Assembly: GCA_963724625.1 (NCBI GenBank)
Contig: CAVRVO010000004.1
Span: forward strand, 62,001 to 126,000
Length of the DNA stretch: 64,000 nucleotides
Reading direction: 5' to 3'
Source of the DNA: DATBVX01 sp963724625
GTDB lineage: Bacteria > Pseudomonadota > Gammaproteobacteria > Steroidobacterales > Steroidobacteraceae
In this document: positions 1-9,693 of the stretch, piece after piece
Layout of the letters: each line of letters begins with the position of its first letter
Numbering within the stretch: position 1 is the first letter of the stretch
Made by a program: the position numbers and the translations under genes
The notes under the pieces: model-generated
Seen by the model: the letters and a program-made list of their open reading frames with translations, nothing else
Told to the model about the DNA's origin: nothing
Databases searched by the model: none

Positions 1-1
1 T

Positions 2-688
2 GTGTTTCTCACCAGCATGCGGGACTACGTCGCTGACGATGCGCGTCACAGCCGATACAGCGGTCTGACTCTCGGTGTCCTGGGGCTGCAGGCAACGGCG
101 GACATACAGAGAGCCGTTCACAAGGCGATGGGGAACGTTGAGCCCCGCGGCTATCAAAACCAGATCTCCAGTGGCGGGGAGCTTACGGCTCGCTACCTGA
201 CCGGTGGCTCGACGCTTCGCGGCCAGCGCATGGCATTCGGCGACAAACTCGTCGAAACCAAGACGACCTGGGAAACGAGCGTGGGCTATCTCACTGAGGC
301 CAGTTATGCGGTGTCGACGCGCTTCGGGGCCATCAACTCACCGTGGTGGACCTTCGCCCCGGAGCGCGTCGACTACCTTGCTCAACCCACGCCGCTCGCG
401 CCAGCAAGTGCGGATGGTAGCGGTGAGTTCTATGTGTGGGCGGGCGCCAAGTTGCGCCTGCGTGCATACAACGCGTTTCTGCAAGGCCAGTTCCGCGACA
501 GCGTGCACACGCTGAGCAGCAGCGATCTGAATCACGTCATCGGCGAAGCCTGGCTGGGCATTACAACTCGCCTGTCCAACGGGACGCAGCTGGCCTATGT
601 CATGCGTTACCAGACCGCCGAGGTGAGCGGTGGCCTCGCCCGGCGCAGTCCGGTCTGGGGTGAGGTGACCATCAGCCACAGCTTCTGA
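2..688 (+). CDS. LpxR/DUF2219-family lipid A 3'-O-deacylase, C-terminal part
   Basis: Partial gene whose start lies before the window; the frame is open from base 2 to a TGA at 686-688. The segment matches the C-terminal two thirds of LpxR (DUF2219), an outer-membrane beta-barrel that removes the 3'-acyloxyacyl chain of lipid A. Visible family features are the stretch LTLGVLG followed by a helix with VHKAMGNVEPRGYQNQI, alternating hydrophobic/polar strands, and a C-terminal strand ending in Phe (TISHSF), typical of a BAM-recognised barrel. The catalytic residues would be upstream and are not seen. A strong terminator follows 15 bp after the stop, so it is the last gene of its unit. The family call is fairly secure; enzymatic activity is inferred. 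Confidence 0.72.
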   Translation: MFLTSMRDYVADDARHSRYSGLTLGVLGLQATADIQRAVHKAMGNVEPRGYQNQISSGGELTARYLTGGSTLRGQRMAFGDKLVETKTTWETSVGYLTEASYAVSTRFGAINSPWWTFAPERVDYLAQPTPLAPASADGSGEFYVWAGAKLRLRAYNAFLQGQFRDSVHTLSSSDLNHVIGEAWLGITTRLSNGTQLAYVMRYQTAEVSGGLARRSPVWGEVTISHSF

Positions 689-702
689 CGAATCCCCCAT
701 TG

Positions 703-739
703 CCCCTCTCACCGCAAAGCGGGAGAGGGGATTTTTTTT
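703..739 (+). terminator. Rho-independent terminator after the LpxR-like gene
   Basis: Inverted repeat CCCCTCTC-A-CCGC / GCGG-GAGAGGGG with an AAA loop and one bulged A, followed by A and eight T residues (732-739). It separates the LpxR-like gene from the kdpD-like gene that starts at 792. Confidence 0.9.
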
Positions 740-791
740 GCTTCTCCGACCCACGCTTCTGCCAGGCGCGCCCCCGGGTTAGCCTATTGCA

Positions 792-3486
792 GTGAGCGAT
801 GATCGCCCCTCTCCCGACGCACTTCTGGCGCAGGCCGGTCGGGAAGGGCGTGGCCGGCTGAAGATTTTCCTCGGCGCTGCCCCTGGCGTCGGCAAAACCT
901 ACGAGATGTTGTCGGTCGCCAGGCGCCGCCAGGCCGAGGGCACCGATGTCGTCGCCGGCATCGTCGAGACTCACGGGCGTTCCGAGACCGCCGCGCTGCT
1001 CGAGGGGTTGCCAGTCGTTCCGCGCCGCCTCATCCACTACCGCGATCGCGATTTCGAGGAACTGGATCTCGATGCGTTGCTCGCGCGCAGACCACAGCTC
1101 GCTCTCGTCGATGAGCTAGCCCATACCAATGTCCCCGGCAGCCGACACGAAAAGCGCTACCAGGACGTGGAAGAACTGCTCGATGCCGGCATCGACGTGT
1201 TCACGACGCTCAATGTCCAGCACATCGAGAGTGTCAACGATCTCGTCGAACGTGTTACCGGCGTCAAGGTGCGCGAGCGCCTGCCCGATCGGATGCTCGA
1301 AACGGCCAATGAGATCGAGCTGATCGATCTGCCGCCTGAGGAGCTCATCAAGAGACTGCACGAAGGCAAGGTATATGTCCCCGACGTCGCACAGCGTGCA
1401 GTGCAGAACTTCTTTTCGCGCGGGAATCTGCTGGTACTGCGGGAACTGGCAATGCGCATCGCGGCTGAGCGCGTCGATGCAGATCTGCAGAGTTACATGC
1501 GCGCGCGCGCGATCGAGGGACCCTGGCCGGCGCGCGGGCGCATCCTCGTCTGCATCGGCGCGGACTCGCAGGCCGAACGGCTCGTGCGCCTTGGCAAGCG
1601 CATCGCCGAGCGGCGCCAGCTCCCATGGACTGTATTGCATGTCCAGACCACCCGGGCCGAGGAGCTTTCGGGCGCGCAGCGCGAGCGTCTGCAGGCGGCG
1701 TTTACGCTCGCCGAACAGCTCGGTGCCCGGGCCGAGACTCTCAATGGAACCGGCGTGGCCAATGAAGTTCTGGCCTACGCCGCCGCTCAGAATGTCAGCG
1801 AGATCGTGGTCGGCCGGTCACGCCGCCGCCTGGTCCAGTTGCGTTTACGGTCGGCGCTGGCGTCGGCCCTGATTCAACGCGGTGATGACTTCGAGATCAT
1901 CGTCGCGAGTCAATCGGAGGATGAGGCAACACGCGATGTCACGGTGGCCTCAGCGGCGGAAGTGAGTCCACTTCGCGTCCGGCCGTACGTTGAGAGCGTG
2001 TTCGCGGTGCTCATTGCCACGGGTGTTGCGACGCTGCTGGACCGCTATCTGGCGATCGGCGATCTGTCGCTCGTGTTCCTGTTCGCGGTGCTGATTGCGG
2101 CAATCCGGCACGGGCTCGGCCCCGGACTGCTCGCCGCGGTTCTCGCTTCCCTCGTGTCGACCTTCCTGTTCACCGAGCCGCGTTTCTCGCTGCAGGTGAC
2201 GCATGCGGAGAATGTGCTGTCGATCCTGTTCTTCCTGCTCGTGTCGGTGATCGGGGGCAACCTGGCCGCACGCCTGCGGGCGCAGATCCAGATCACGCGC
2301 GAGTCCGCCGAGCAGAGTGGATTGCTGTTCGACTTCAGCCGGCGCATCGCTGGCGCCGTCAGCGCGGAAGACCTGTTGCGAGCGACTTGCCAGTACCTCA
2401 CCGAAACGCTCGGCTTCGAGTCAATTGCTCTGCGAGCATACGGTGGTGCAGATCTCGGGGATCCGATCGGCGCCGCTGAGACGCCCGCGCTCCTTGATGT
2501 CGATCGTGCGGCTGCAGAATGGGCTGCGGGACACGGCGAGCCGGCGGGATGGGGCACCGGCACGTTACCAGCTTCATGGTGGCTGTTCGCCCCGCTGGGC
2601 TCGGTGCAAAAACCGTTAGGTGTCCTGGGACTGGATCTCGGCGCGAAGCGCTCTACTCTTACGCCTGAGCAACGCCGCTTGTTCTTTGCAATGCGCGACC
2701 AGGCCGGCACCGCTCTGGAAAGAATTCTGCTCACGGAAGATGTGAAACGCGCACAACTCATGTCGGAGTCGGATCGACTGCGCTCTGCGCTCCTTTCCTC
2801 GCTCTCACAGGAACTCAGCAAACCGCTGGACTCGATCCTCGATTGCGCAGCGAAACTGACGCAGCTTCCGGACGATAGTCCCCGCACGGGTGCGCCAGGA
2901 GCTGGCGAACACTGTCCTCGAAGAAGCCCAACAATTGAACCGCTTCGTCCAGAATCTGCTGGACATGACACGGCTCGGCTCGGGTGCGCTTGCGGCCCAT
3001 GGTGATTGGGTCGATCTGCGAGAAGTTTTCGACAGCGCTCGTGCCCGCGTCGAGCAACCGCTGCGCGAACACCACCTCGAAGTAAACATCGCCGCGGAAG
3101 TCGCGAGAATCTATGCGGATGCGACGCTTCTCGAGCAGGTGATCGTGAATGTTCTCGACAACGCGGCAAAATTCTCACCACCCGGCTCGCGCATCGAGCT
3201 CAATGCGGCCATTCTGGCTGACGACGTCGTCATTTCCGTCACCGACGAGGGTCCCGGGATTCCGCCCGCAGAACGTGAGCGCGTTTTCGACATGTTCTAT
3301 CGGCTACGGGACCGCGACGAGCGACAGCCCGGTTCAGGGCTGGGCCTGGCGATCTGCAAGGGTTTCGTCGAAGTGATGGGCGGGCGCATTTCGGTCCGCG
3401 GCGGACAAGAGGGGCGCGGTACGCGCGTCGAGATCACATTGCCGCGACGCGAGCCTCCCGCCGGCCGATTGATCGAAGCGGCATGA
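792..3486 (+). pseudogene. KdpD-like sensor kinase without phospho-acceptor His, frameshifted
   Basis: Has the full KdpD layout: N-terminal KdpD domain with Walker A GAAPGVGKTY, universal-stress-protein-like domain, DUF4118 membrane segments, GAF-like region, HisKA and HATPase_c (N box DNAAKFSP, G box GSGLGLAICKGF). Two defects are seen. The H box reads SQELSKPL instead of SHDLRTPL, with Gln (CAG, 2808-2810, residue 673) in place of the phosphorylated His. A +1 shift in the C run near 2880 separates HisKA from the ATPase domain. Removing one base gives 897 residues, close to the intact paralogue (899) at 4230-6929. Start is GTG at 792, the first possible start after an in-frame stop, with no clear Shine-Dalgarno. 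No regulator is co-transcribed. Read as a decaying duplicate or a pseudokinase whose frameshift may be a sequence error. Confidence 0.8.
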
Positions 3487-3507
3487 GGCGCAGTCCAGCC
3501 GCGCAGA

Positions 3508-4233
3508 TCAGTTCCCTGCTCGCGCTTCGACCGGTTCGTCTTCATCTGCGCGCAGCCGGTAACCCAAGCCCGCTTCCGTGATGAGGTACCTCGGACGTCG
3601 CGGATCTGGCTCGAGCTTGCTGCGCAGGTTCTTGACACAAACGCGCAGGCTGCGCGTGTCGCCGATGCGATCGGGGCCCCATACCTCGCGAATCAGCTGA
3701 TCCTGACGAACGATCATGCCCGTGTGCCGTGCGAGGCACTCAAGCACACGGTATTCCAGCGGTGTCAAATGGATCTCACCCTGGATGCCGCGCGTCTCGC
3801 GCAGCGTCAGATCGATGAATACGTCACCCAAGCGCAAGCGGCTGTTCTGCTCTGGGCTCCTCACATTGCGTCTTAGCGCCGCGCGCACCCTGGCAAGGAG
3901 CTCCGGGGCGCTGAAGGGTTTCGTGATGTAATCGTCGGCGCCCGCGTCGAGAGCCGCAATCTTCTGCTCTTCCATAGTGCGCGCCGACAGCACGATCACT
4001 GGCAGCGACGACCATTCCCGTACGTGACGGATAACCTCCAACCCGCTGCCGTCCGGCAGGCCCAGGTCGACCAGCATCAGATCCGGCTTGTGACTGCGAG
4101 CCTCGATCTGTGCGCGCTCTGCGGTCGGTGCCTCGACTACACGGTAGTTCTCAGTCCCCAGAAGCACGCGCAGAACGTCGCGGATCCCTTGATCATCTTC
4201 GACCACGAGAACCTGATGCATCGCGATTGTCAT
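3508..4233 (-). CDS. kdpE: KdpE, OmpR-family response regulator
   Basis: Activator of the high-affinity potassium transporter operon. The 241-residue protein has an N-terminal receiver with the acidic pair VEDD (residues 11-14), phospho-acceptor Asp56 in LVDLGLPDGSG, and the conserved Lys in DYITKPF, followed by an OmpR/PhoB winged helix (LTPLEYRVLECLARH). Its ATG overlaps the kdpD stop by four bases (ATGA), so the two are translationally coupled, as in classical kdpDE. A second in-frame ATG four codons in (MHQVLVVEDD) is an alternative start. It is convergent with the frameshifted kdpD-like gene and is the obvious partner of the adjacent intact KdpD. It could also receive signals from the degenerate paralogue (inference). 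Confidence 0.95.
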   Translation of the reverse strand: MTIAMHQVLVVEDDQGIRDVLRVLLGTENYRVVEAPTAERAQIEARSHKPDLMLVDLGLPDGSGLEVIRHVREWSSLPVIVLSARTMEEQKIAALDAGADDYITKPFSAPELLARVRAALRRNVRSPEQNSRLRLGDVFIDLTLRETRGIQGEIHLTPLEYRVLECLARHTGMIVRQDQLIREVWGPDRIGDTRSLRVCVKNLRSKLEPDPRRPRYLITEAGLGYRLRADEDEPVEARAGN

Positions 4234-6929
4234 GCCACGGGCTCCGTGGCGGGCAGCGTGAATTCGAATTGCGCGCCTCCGCCGGGTCGCCGCCGCGCCT
4301 CGATCGAGCCCCCGTGGGCTTGGACGATGGTCCGGCAGATCGCAAGTCCGAGCCCCACACCGATGATCGTGCCTTCCTCGCCACCACGCTGAAACTTGTC
4401 GAACAGCCGCGCAGGATCGCCGGCGGGCAGCCCCGGGCCCTCGTCATCGACGGTCACGCGCAAGAACGCCCCGTCGGCAACTGCGGAAACAAAAATCCGC
4501 GTGCCGGGAGGCGTGTACTTCGCTGCGTTGTCGAGCAGATTGTCCAGCACCTGAACAATGAGCGTCGCATCCACGTACACGGGTGGCAGCTCGGCAGGAA
4601 TGTGCAGCTCGACGGGGTGTCCGACCAGGCGCTCCTCGGCACGATGGAGCGCGGCGCCAACGAGATCCTCGAGCGTTTCCCACTCGCGTCGCAGGGCGAT
4701 CCGACCCGATTCGAAGCGCATGAGATCGAGCACGTTCGAGACCAGCTCCGACATCTCACGCGCTTTGGTTTCAACAGAGCGTGCGAGCGAGGTCCGCGTT
4801 GCCTGGTCCAGGTTGTCGCCATGCTCGGCGAGTGCGCTGCCAGAGGCGGCAATCACCGCCAGGGGCGTACGCAGGTCGTGCGAGATGGACGCAAGCAACG
4901 TATTACGCAGATTCTCGCTCTCCGCCGCCATGCGTGCGGCCTCTGCCGCTTCGGCCAGCCGAGCCCGTTCGAGTGCGAGTCCGATCTGGCTCGCAAAGGT
5001 TTCCAACAGATGCCGCTGTTCGGGCAGAAGCACGCGACGAGGGTTGGATGGCAAAACGGCGAGCACACCGAGCGTGCGATCTTCGTCTCCCAGCGGCACA
5101 TAGAGTGCGGGCGCGGCCGGAAGCGTATCCGAGCCGAGCCCGGCCCGGTGTCCGTGATCGGTGACCCACTGTGCGACTGCCAGATCCGCGTCGCGCAACG
5201 ACTGATCTATGGCGGGCTCGGACGGATACTGCAGCTTGCCGGTGTCGTCAGGAAGCAGAACGATCGCCAGGCACTCGAATACTTCGGCGACGTGCCGCAC
5301 GGCCACTCGTGCCATGTGGGCAACTCCGCGCGTCGCGGCGAGCTCGCGGCTCATGGCGTACAAGAGCGCCGTGCGCCGTTCGCGTGCACCGGCCACGCGC
5401 GTCTGCTGCCGCACGCTCGCCATCAGTGTCGCAATGACCAGCGCGATGATCAGCATCACCAGGAAGGTAACCAGGTATTGGACATCGGCTACTTCGAATG
5501 TGAAGCGCGGCGGGACAAAGAACAGGTCCAGTGCCGCGATATTCAACACGGCTGTCAGTACCGAGGGCCCACGTCCGAGTCTCAGGCCCGCCACCGTCAC
5601 GCCGAGCAGATACACCATCGCCACATTGGCGAGCTCGAAATACGGCCCCATCAGCCAGGCAATGGCGGAACACACTACAGTGATCGCCAAAGCCCATACG
5701 TAACGCCGCCATCGAATGGGCTGCGTGCTCTGGGCCGAAGCAGCTGCCGATACGCGAGCAGACCGGCTCAGTAACGGGTCAGATGCCGCAACCGTAATGA
5801 CATCGAATCCACGCGCGCGGCGAACGAGCTCGGTTGCCGTCGACGGGCGCAGCCAGGCACGCCAGCCGCGACGTTTCGGAGCGCCGACGATCAAGCGCGT
5901 CGCATTGCGCGTCCGCGCGTACTCGATCAATGCCGCGGCCGCCGACGGGCCGTCGAGCGTGACGGTCTCCGCGCCCAGGGACTCAGCGAGGCGCAGCAGG
6001 TCTACCCGCCGGTCACGCTCGGCTTCGGAGAGCCGCAACAGCGCCGGCGTCTCGACGTAGACGACGGTCCAGTTTGCATCCAGAGCAGCGGCCATGCGTT
6101 TGCCGGCGCGCACGAGCTGCTCAGCCTGTGGATCGGGGCCGATGGCAACCAATACGCGGTCACCCGCCAGTCGCCCTCGTAGGCCGCGGTCGGCATCGTG
6201 CGATGCTTGTGCGGCCGCCTCGACACGATCGGCCACGCGTCGCAGCGCGAGCTCTCGCAACGCCATGAGATTGGGCTTACGGAAGAAACGCTCGGCGGCA
6301 CTCGAGATTTCAGCCGGAATGTAGATCTTGCCGGCACGTAAACGCGCGAGGAGATCGTCCGGTGGCAGATCGATGAGCTCGATCTCGTCAGCTTCGTCGA
6401 ACACCCGGTCCGGCAGCGTCTCCCGTTGTCGAACTCCAGTGATCTGCGCTACGAGGTCATTCAAGCTCTCGAGGTGCTGCACATTGACCGTGGTCCAGAC
6501 GTTGATGCCAGCGTCGAGCAGTTCCTCGACGTCCTGCCAGCGCTTCGGATGGCGCGGCTCGGGGCTGCCGCCGAGCAGGTTGGAGTGAGCAAGCTCATCG
6601 ACCAGTATGATTTCAGGTCGCCGATGCAGCGCCGTATCGAGATCGAACTCGTGACGCACGATGCCACGATAGTGCACCGCGAGTGTCGGCAGCCGTTCCA
6701 GGCCCTCGAGGAGCCGCTCCGTCTCGATGCGGCCATGCGGCTCGACATAGCCAACGACTACATCTGTCCCCGCAGCACGTGTACTGCGCGCGGCCTCGAG
6801 CATGGCGTGCGTCTTCCCGACGCCGGCTGATGCGCCGAAAAAGATGCGCATGCGCCCGCGCTTTGCCCTCGCCTCTTCGGCTTGGACCTGCGCCAGGAGT
6901 CGATCCGGATCCGGCCGAAGCTCGGCCAT
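4230..6929 (-). CDS. kdpD: KdpD, potassium-sensing histidine kinase
   Basis: Intact 899-residue KdpD. Domain order is the cytoplasmic KdpD domain with Walker A GASAGVGKTH, a USP-like domain, four closely spaced DUF4118 transmembrane helices (from about residue 405), a GAF-like region, HisKA with a normal H box SISHDLRTPL, and HATPase_c with LDNLLDNAAKYTPPG and VGLGLAICRTIVQ. It senses potassium limitation or ionic stress and controls KdpE phosphorylation. It lies 70 bp downstream of kdpC and overlaps kdpE by four bases, so it is probably part of the kdpFABCDE transcript. Similar length and architecture to the degenerate copy at 792-3486 argue that the two are paralogues. Confidence 0.95.
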   Translation of the reverse strand: MAELRPDPDRLLAQVQAEEARAKRGRMRIFFGASAGVGKTHAMLEAARSTRAAGTDVVVGYVEPHGRIETERLLEGLERLPTLAVHYRGIVRHEFDLDTALHRRPEIILVDELAHSNLLGGSPEPRHPKRWQDVEELLDAGINVWTTVNVQHLESLNDLVAQITGVRQRETLPDRVFDEADEIELIDLPPDDLLARLRAGKIYIPAEISSAAERFFRKPNLMALRELALRRVADRVEAAAQASHDADRGLRGRLAGDRVLVAIGPDPQAEQLVRAGKRMAAALDANWTVVYVETPALLRLSEAERDRRVDLLRLAESLGAETVTLDGPSAAAALIEYARTRNATRLIVGAPKRRGWRAWLRPSTATELVRRARGFDVITVAASDPLLSRSARVSAAASAQSTQPIRWRRYVWALAITVVCSAIAWLMGPYFELANVAMVYLLGVTVAGLRLGRGPSVLTAVLNIAALDLFFVPPRFTFEVADVQYLVTFLVMLIIALVIATLMASVRQQTRVAGARERRTALLYAMSRELAATRGVAHMARVAVRHVAEVFECLAIVLLPDDTGKLQYPSEPAIDQSLRDADLAVAQWVTDHGHRAGLGSDTLPAAPALYVPLGDEDRTLGVLAVLPSNPRRVLLPEQRHLLETFASQIGLALERARLAEAAEAARMAAESENLRNTLLASISHDLRTPLAVIAASGSALAEHGDNLDQATRTSLARSVETKAREMSELVSNVLDLMRFESGRIALRREWETLEDLVGAALHRAEERLVGHPVELHIPAELPPVYVDATLIVQVLDNLLDNAAKYTPPGTRIFVSAVADGAFLRVTVDDEGPGLPAGDPARLFDKFQRGGEEGTIIGVGLGLAICRTIVQAHGGSIEARRRPGGGAQFEFTLPATEPVA

Positions 6930-6999
6930 GCGTCATGCCACGTTAGGGTGCTTCACCTTGCCCGAACGCTAGCACAATCCTCCCGCGTGATTATTGGTC

Positions 7000-7587
7000 T
7001 CACGGACTCGGTGGTGCGAGCCCATCGAGCGCGAGATTCAGTTCCAGCACATTTACGCGCGGCTCGCCAAGGAAACCGAGAAGCCGGCCTTCCGTGTGCT
7101 TGGTCACCAGGGCCGCAACGGTCGGCGCACTAAGCCCGCGTGCAGATGCGACACGTTCGAGTTGGTAGTTGGCTGCGGCGACGCTGATGTGTGGATCGAG
7201 GCCACTCGCGGAGGCCGTCACCAGATCGACCGGGATCGGCGCTGTGTTAGTCGGGTCGGCCGCCTTCAGAGCTTCGATGCGCGCCTTGACGGCGTCGGTC
7301 AAGGCCGGGTTCAAGGGACCTTGATTGGACCCGGTAGAGGCGCTCGCATTGTAGGGATAGGGCCCGGTCGCCGACGGGCGGCTCCAGAAGTACTTGGGCT
7401 CGGTGAAGCTCTGGCCGATGAGTCTTGAGCCGATCGCCTTGCCATCCTTCACGATGAGGCTGCCGGCCGCCCGATCGGGGAACGCGACCTGGCCGATGCC
7501 GGTCACGATCAGCGGATAAATGAATCCCACCACCGCCGTCAGCAACACGAACAGAGCGATAGCGGGGCGAAACATGGCACGCAGCAT
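7000..7587 (-). CDS. kdpC: KdpC, potassium-transporting ATPase subunit C
   Basis: 195-residue single-span subunit of the KdpFABC potassium pump, which stabilises the KdpA/KdpB complex and affects ATP affinity. The N-terminal membrane helix (FRPAIALFVLLTAVVGFIYP) is followed by the family signature with GSRLIGQ, FWSRPSAT, YPYNASAS and SNQGPLNP, and later LDPHIS. The start ATG has a good ribosome-binding site (GAGGAG six bases upstream). It begins 10 bp after kdpB ends. Its length is near the usual 190. Confidence 0.97.
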   Translation of the reverse strand: MLRAMFRPAIALFVLLTAVVGFIYPLIVTGIGQVAFPDRAAGSLIVKDGKAIGSRLIGQSFTEPKYFWSRPSATGPYPYNASASTGSNQGPLNPALTDAVKARIEALKAADPTNTAPIPVDLVTASASGLDPHISVAAANYQLERVASARGLSAPTVAALVTKHTEGRLLGFLGEPRVNVLELNLALDGLAPPSP

Positions 7588-7597
7588 GGCGGACTCC

Positions 7598-9664
7598 TCA
7601 GACGAGACGCACGAGTTCCAGACCCAGATCGATGAGCTTGATCCCGGCGAACGGGATCAGGATGCCGCCCACGCCGTAGATCAGGAGATTGCGGCGCAGA
7701 AGTACCGCAGCACCCAACGGCCGGTACCTCACGCCTTTGAGCGCCAGCGGAATCAGAAACACGATGATGAGCGCATTGAAGATGACCGCCGACAGAATCG
7801 CGGACAACGGACTGGCGAGGTGCATGACGTTCAGCGCATTGAGCTGTGGGTAGGTGCTGGCAAATGCAGCGGGAATGATCGCGAAATATTTCGCGACATC
7901 GTTCGCAATGCTGAAGGTCGTGAGTGAGCCGCGAGTCATCAGCATCTGCTTGCCGGTCTCGACGACCTCGATGAGCTTGGTCGGGTTCGAGTCCAGATCC
8001 ACCATGTTGCCCGCTTCCTTGGCGGCCTGGGTGCCGGTATTCATGGCCACGGCCACATCCGCCTGTGCGAGCGCCGGCGCATCGTTGGTGCCATCGCCAG
8101 TCATCGCGACCAGCCGGCCCTGCCCCTGATGATCACGAATCAGGCGCAGCTTCGCTTCCGGCGTCGCCTCGGCGAGGAAATCGTCGACCCCGGCTTCGGC
8201 AGCGATCGCCGCCGCGGTTTGTGGATTGTCACCGGTAATCATCACCGTCTTGATGCCCATGCGGCGCAACTCGCCAAAACGCTCCTTGATCCCACCCTTG
8301 ACGATGTCCTTGAGCTCGATGATTCCAAGCAGTCGTGGTCCATCGCTGACGAGTAGTGGCGTGCTGCCGCGCCGCCCCACGTCCTGCACGGTGCTGAGAA
8401 TCCCCTTGGGGAATATCTGCCCCTGCGCTTCCACGTGCCTTTGAATCGCGTCCGGTGCACCCTTGCGAACCTGCCGATCGCCGATGTTCACGCCGCTCAT
8501 GCGCGTGTGCGCGGAGAACGGTACGAAGGTGGCGCCGAGCGAACCCAGGTCGCGCTCGCGCAGCTGGAAGCGCTGCTTGGCGAGCACCATGATGCTGCGC
8601 CCTTCAGGTGTTTCGTCGGCCATGGAGGCGAGCTGCGCAGCATCGGCGAGCTCCTGCTCCGTAACGCCCTGCGTCGGCAGAAAGGCGGAGGCCTGGCGAT
8701 TGCCGAGAGTGATGGTGCCGGTCTTGTCGAGCAGCAACACGTCCACGTCGCCGGCCGCCTCTACTGCCCGACCGGAGGTGGCAATCACATTCGCCTGCAG
8801 CATTCGGCTCATGCCCGCGACGCCGATGGCCGAGAGCAGGCCGCCGATCGTCGTGGGAATGAGGCACACGAGCAGCGCGATGATCGCAGTGATCGTGATC
8901 GGCGCGCCCAGTTTCGCCACGGCCACGCTGTACAGGGAATAAGGCACCAAGGTTGCGGTCGCGAACAGGAATACCAGCGTCAGGGCGACCAGCAGAATCG
9001 TCAGCGCGATTTCGTTGGGTGTCTTCTGTCGCTTCGCACTCTCGACCATCGCGATCATGCGATCCAGGAAGGTCTCGCCAGGGTTGACCGAGACACGCGC
9101 CACGATCCAGTCAGAGAGAACGCGCGTGCCGCCCGTGATGGCGGAGCGGTCGCCACCCGATTCGCGTATGACAGGGGCAGACTCGCCAGTAATCGCGCTC
9201 TCATCCACGGACGCAGCGCCCTGGATCACTTCGCCGTCCGCCGGCACATAGTCGCCGGCTTCCACGACCACCACATCGCCGCGCCGCAGTTCATCCGCTC
9301 GTACGCGCGAGTGACGCGCGCGATCACGCGCATCGAGGAGCTTCTTGGCCCAGACCGTTTGCTTAAGACCGCGAAGTGACGCGGCCTGCGCCTTGCTGCG
9401 GCCCTCCGCCAGCGCCTCGGCGAAGTTGGCGAACAGTACGGTGAACCACAGCCAGATCGCGACGTTCAGGATGAACCAGGCGGGCGCTTCGCCATGACCG
9501 GTAAGCGCATTCAGCCAGAGGATCGTCGTCAGGATGCTGCCGATGTAGACAACGAACATCACGGGATTGCGCCACTGCACGAGCGGATCGAGCTTGCGCA
9601 GCGCCGCGAGCATGGCGGGGACAAGCAGCGTACGGTCGAACATCGACAGTTTCGGACGGGTCAT
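7598..9664 (-). CDS. kdpB: KdpB, P-type ATPase catalytic subunit
   Basis: 688-residue catalytic subunit of the potassium pump, of normal length. It shows the P-type ATPase set: actuator TGES (residues 159-162), phosphorylated Asp313 in DKTGT, and the hinge region with MTGDGTNDAPAL, plus transmembrane helices at both ends. It couples ATP hydrolysis to potassium uptake through KdpA. The gene is intact although its upstream neighbour kdpA is broken in five places in this sequence. If the kdpA lesions were real and old, some decay here would be expected. Confidence 0.97.
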   Translation of the reverse strand: MTRPKLSMFDRTLLVPAMLAALRKLDPLVQWRNPVMFVVYIGSILTTILWLNALTGHGEAPAWFILNVAIWLWFTVLFANFAEALAEGRSKAQAASLRGLKQTVWAKKLLDARDRARHSRVRADELRRGDVVVVEAGDYVPADGEVIQGAASVDESAITGESAPVIRESGGDRSAITGGTRVLSDWIVARVSVNPGETFLDRMIAMVESAKRQKTPNEIALTILLVALTLVFLFATATLVPYSLYSVAVAKLGAPITITAIIALLVCLIPTTIGGLLSAIGVAGMSRMLQANVIATSGRAVEAAGDVDVLLLDKTGTITLGNRQASAFLPTQGVTEQELADAAQLASMADETPEGRSIMVLAKQRFQLRERDLGSLGATFVPFSAHTRMSGVNIGDRQVRKGAPDAIQRHVEAQGQIFPKGILSTVQDVGRRGSTPLLVSDGPRLLGIIELKDIVKGGIKERFGELRRMGIKTVMITGDNPQTAAAIAAEAGVDDFLAEATPEAKLRLIRDHQGQGRLVAMTGDGTNDAPALAQADVAVAMNTGTQAAKEAGNMVDLDSNPTKLIEVVETGKQMLMTRGSLTTFSIANDVAKYFAIIPAAFASTYPQLNALNVMHLASPLSAILSAVIFNALIIVFLIPLALKGVRYRPLGAAVLLRRNLLIYGVGGILIPFAGIKLIDLGLELVRLV

Positions 9665-9693
9665 GGATTCTCCTCGTCAAACCTGCACGCGCA

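Noticed and set aside
4110..5774. 554-codon open frame antisense to kdpD
   Set aside because: It lies wholly inside intact kdpD/kdpE, has Arg/His/Gln-rich composition without domains, and is explained by high GC at third codon positions.
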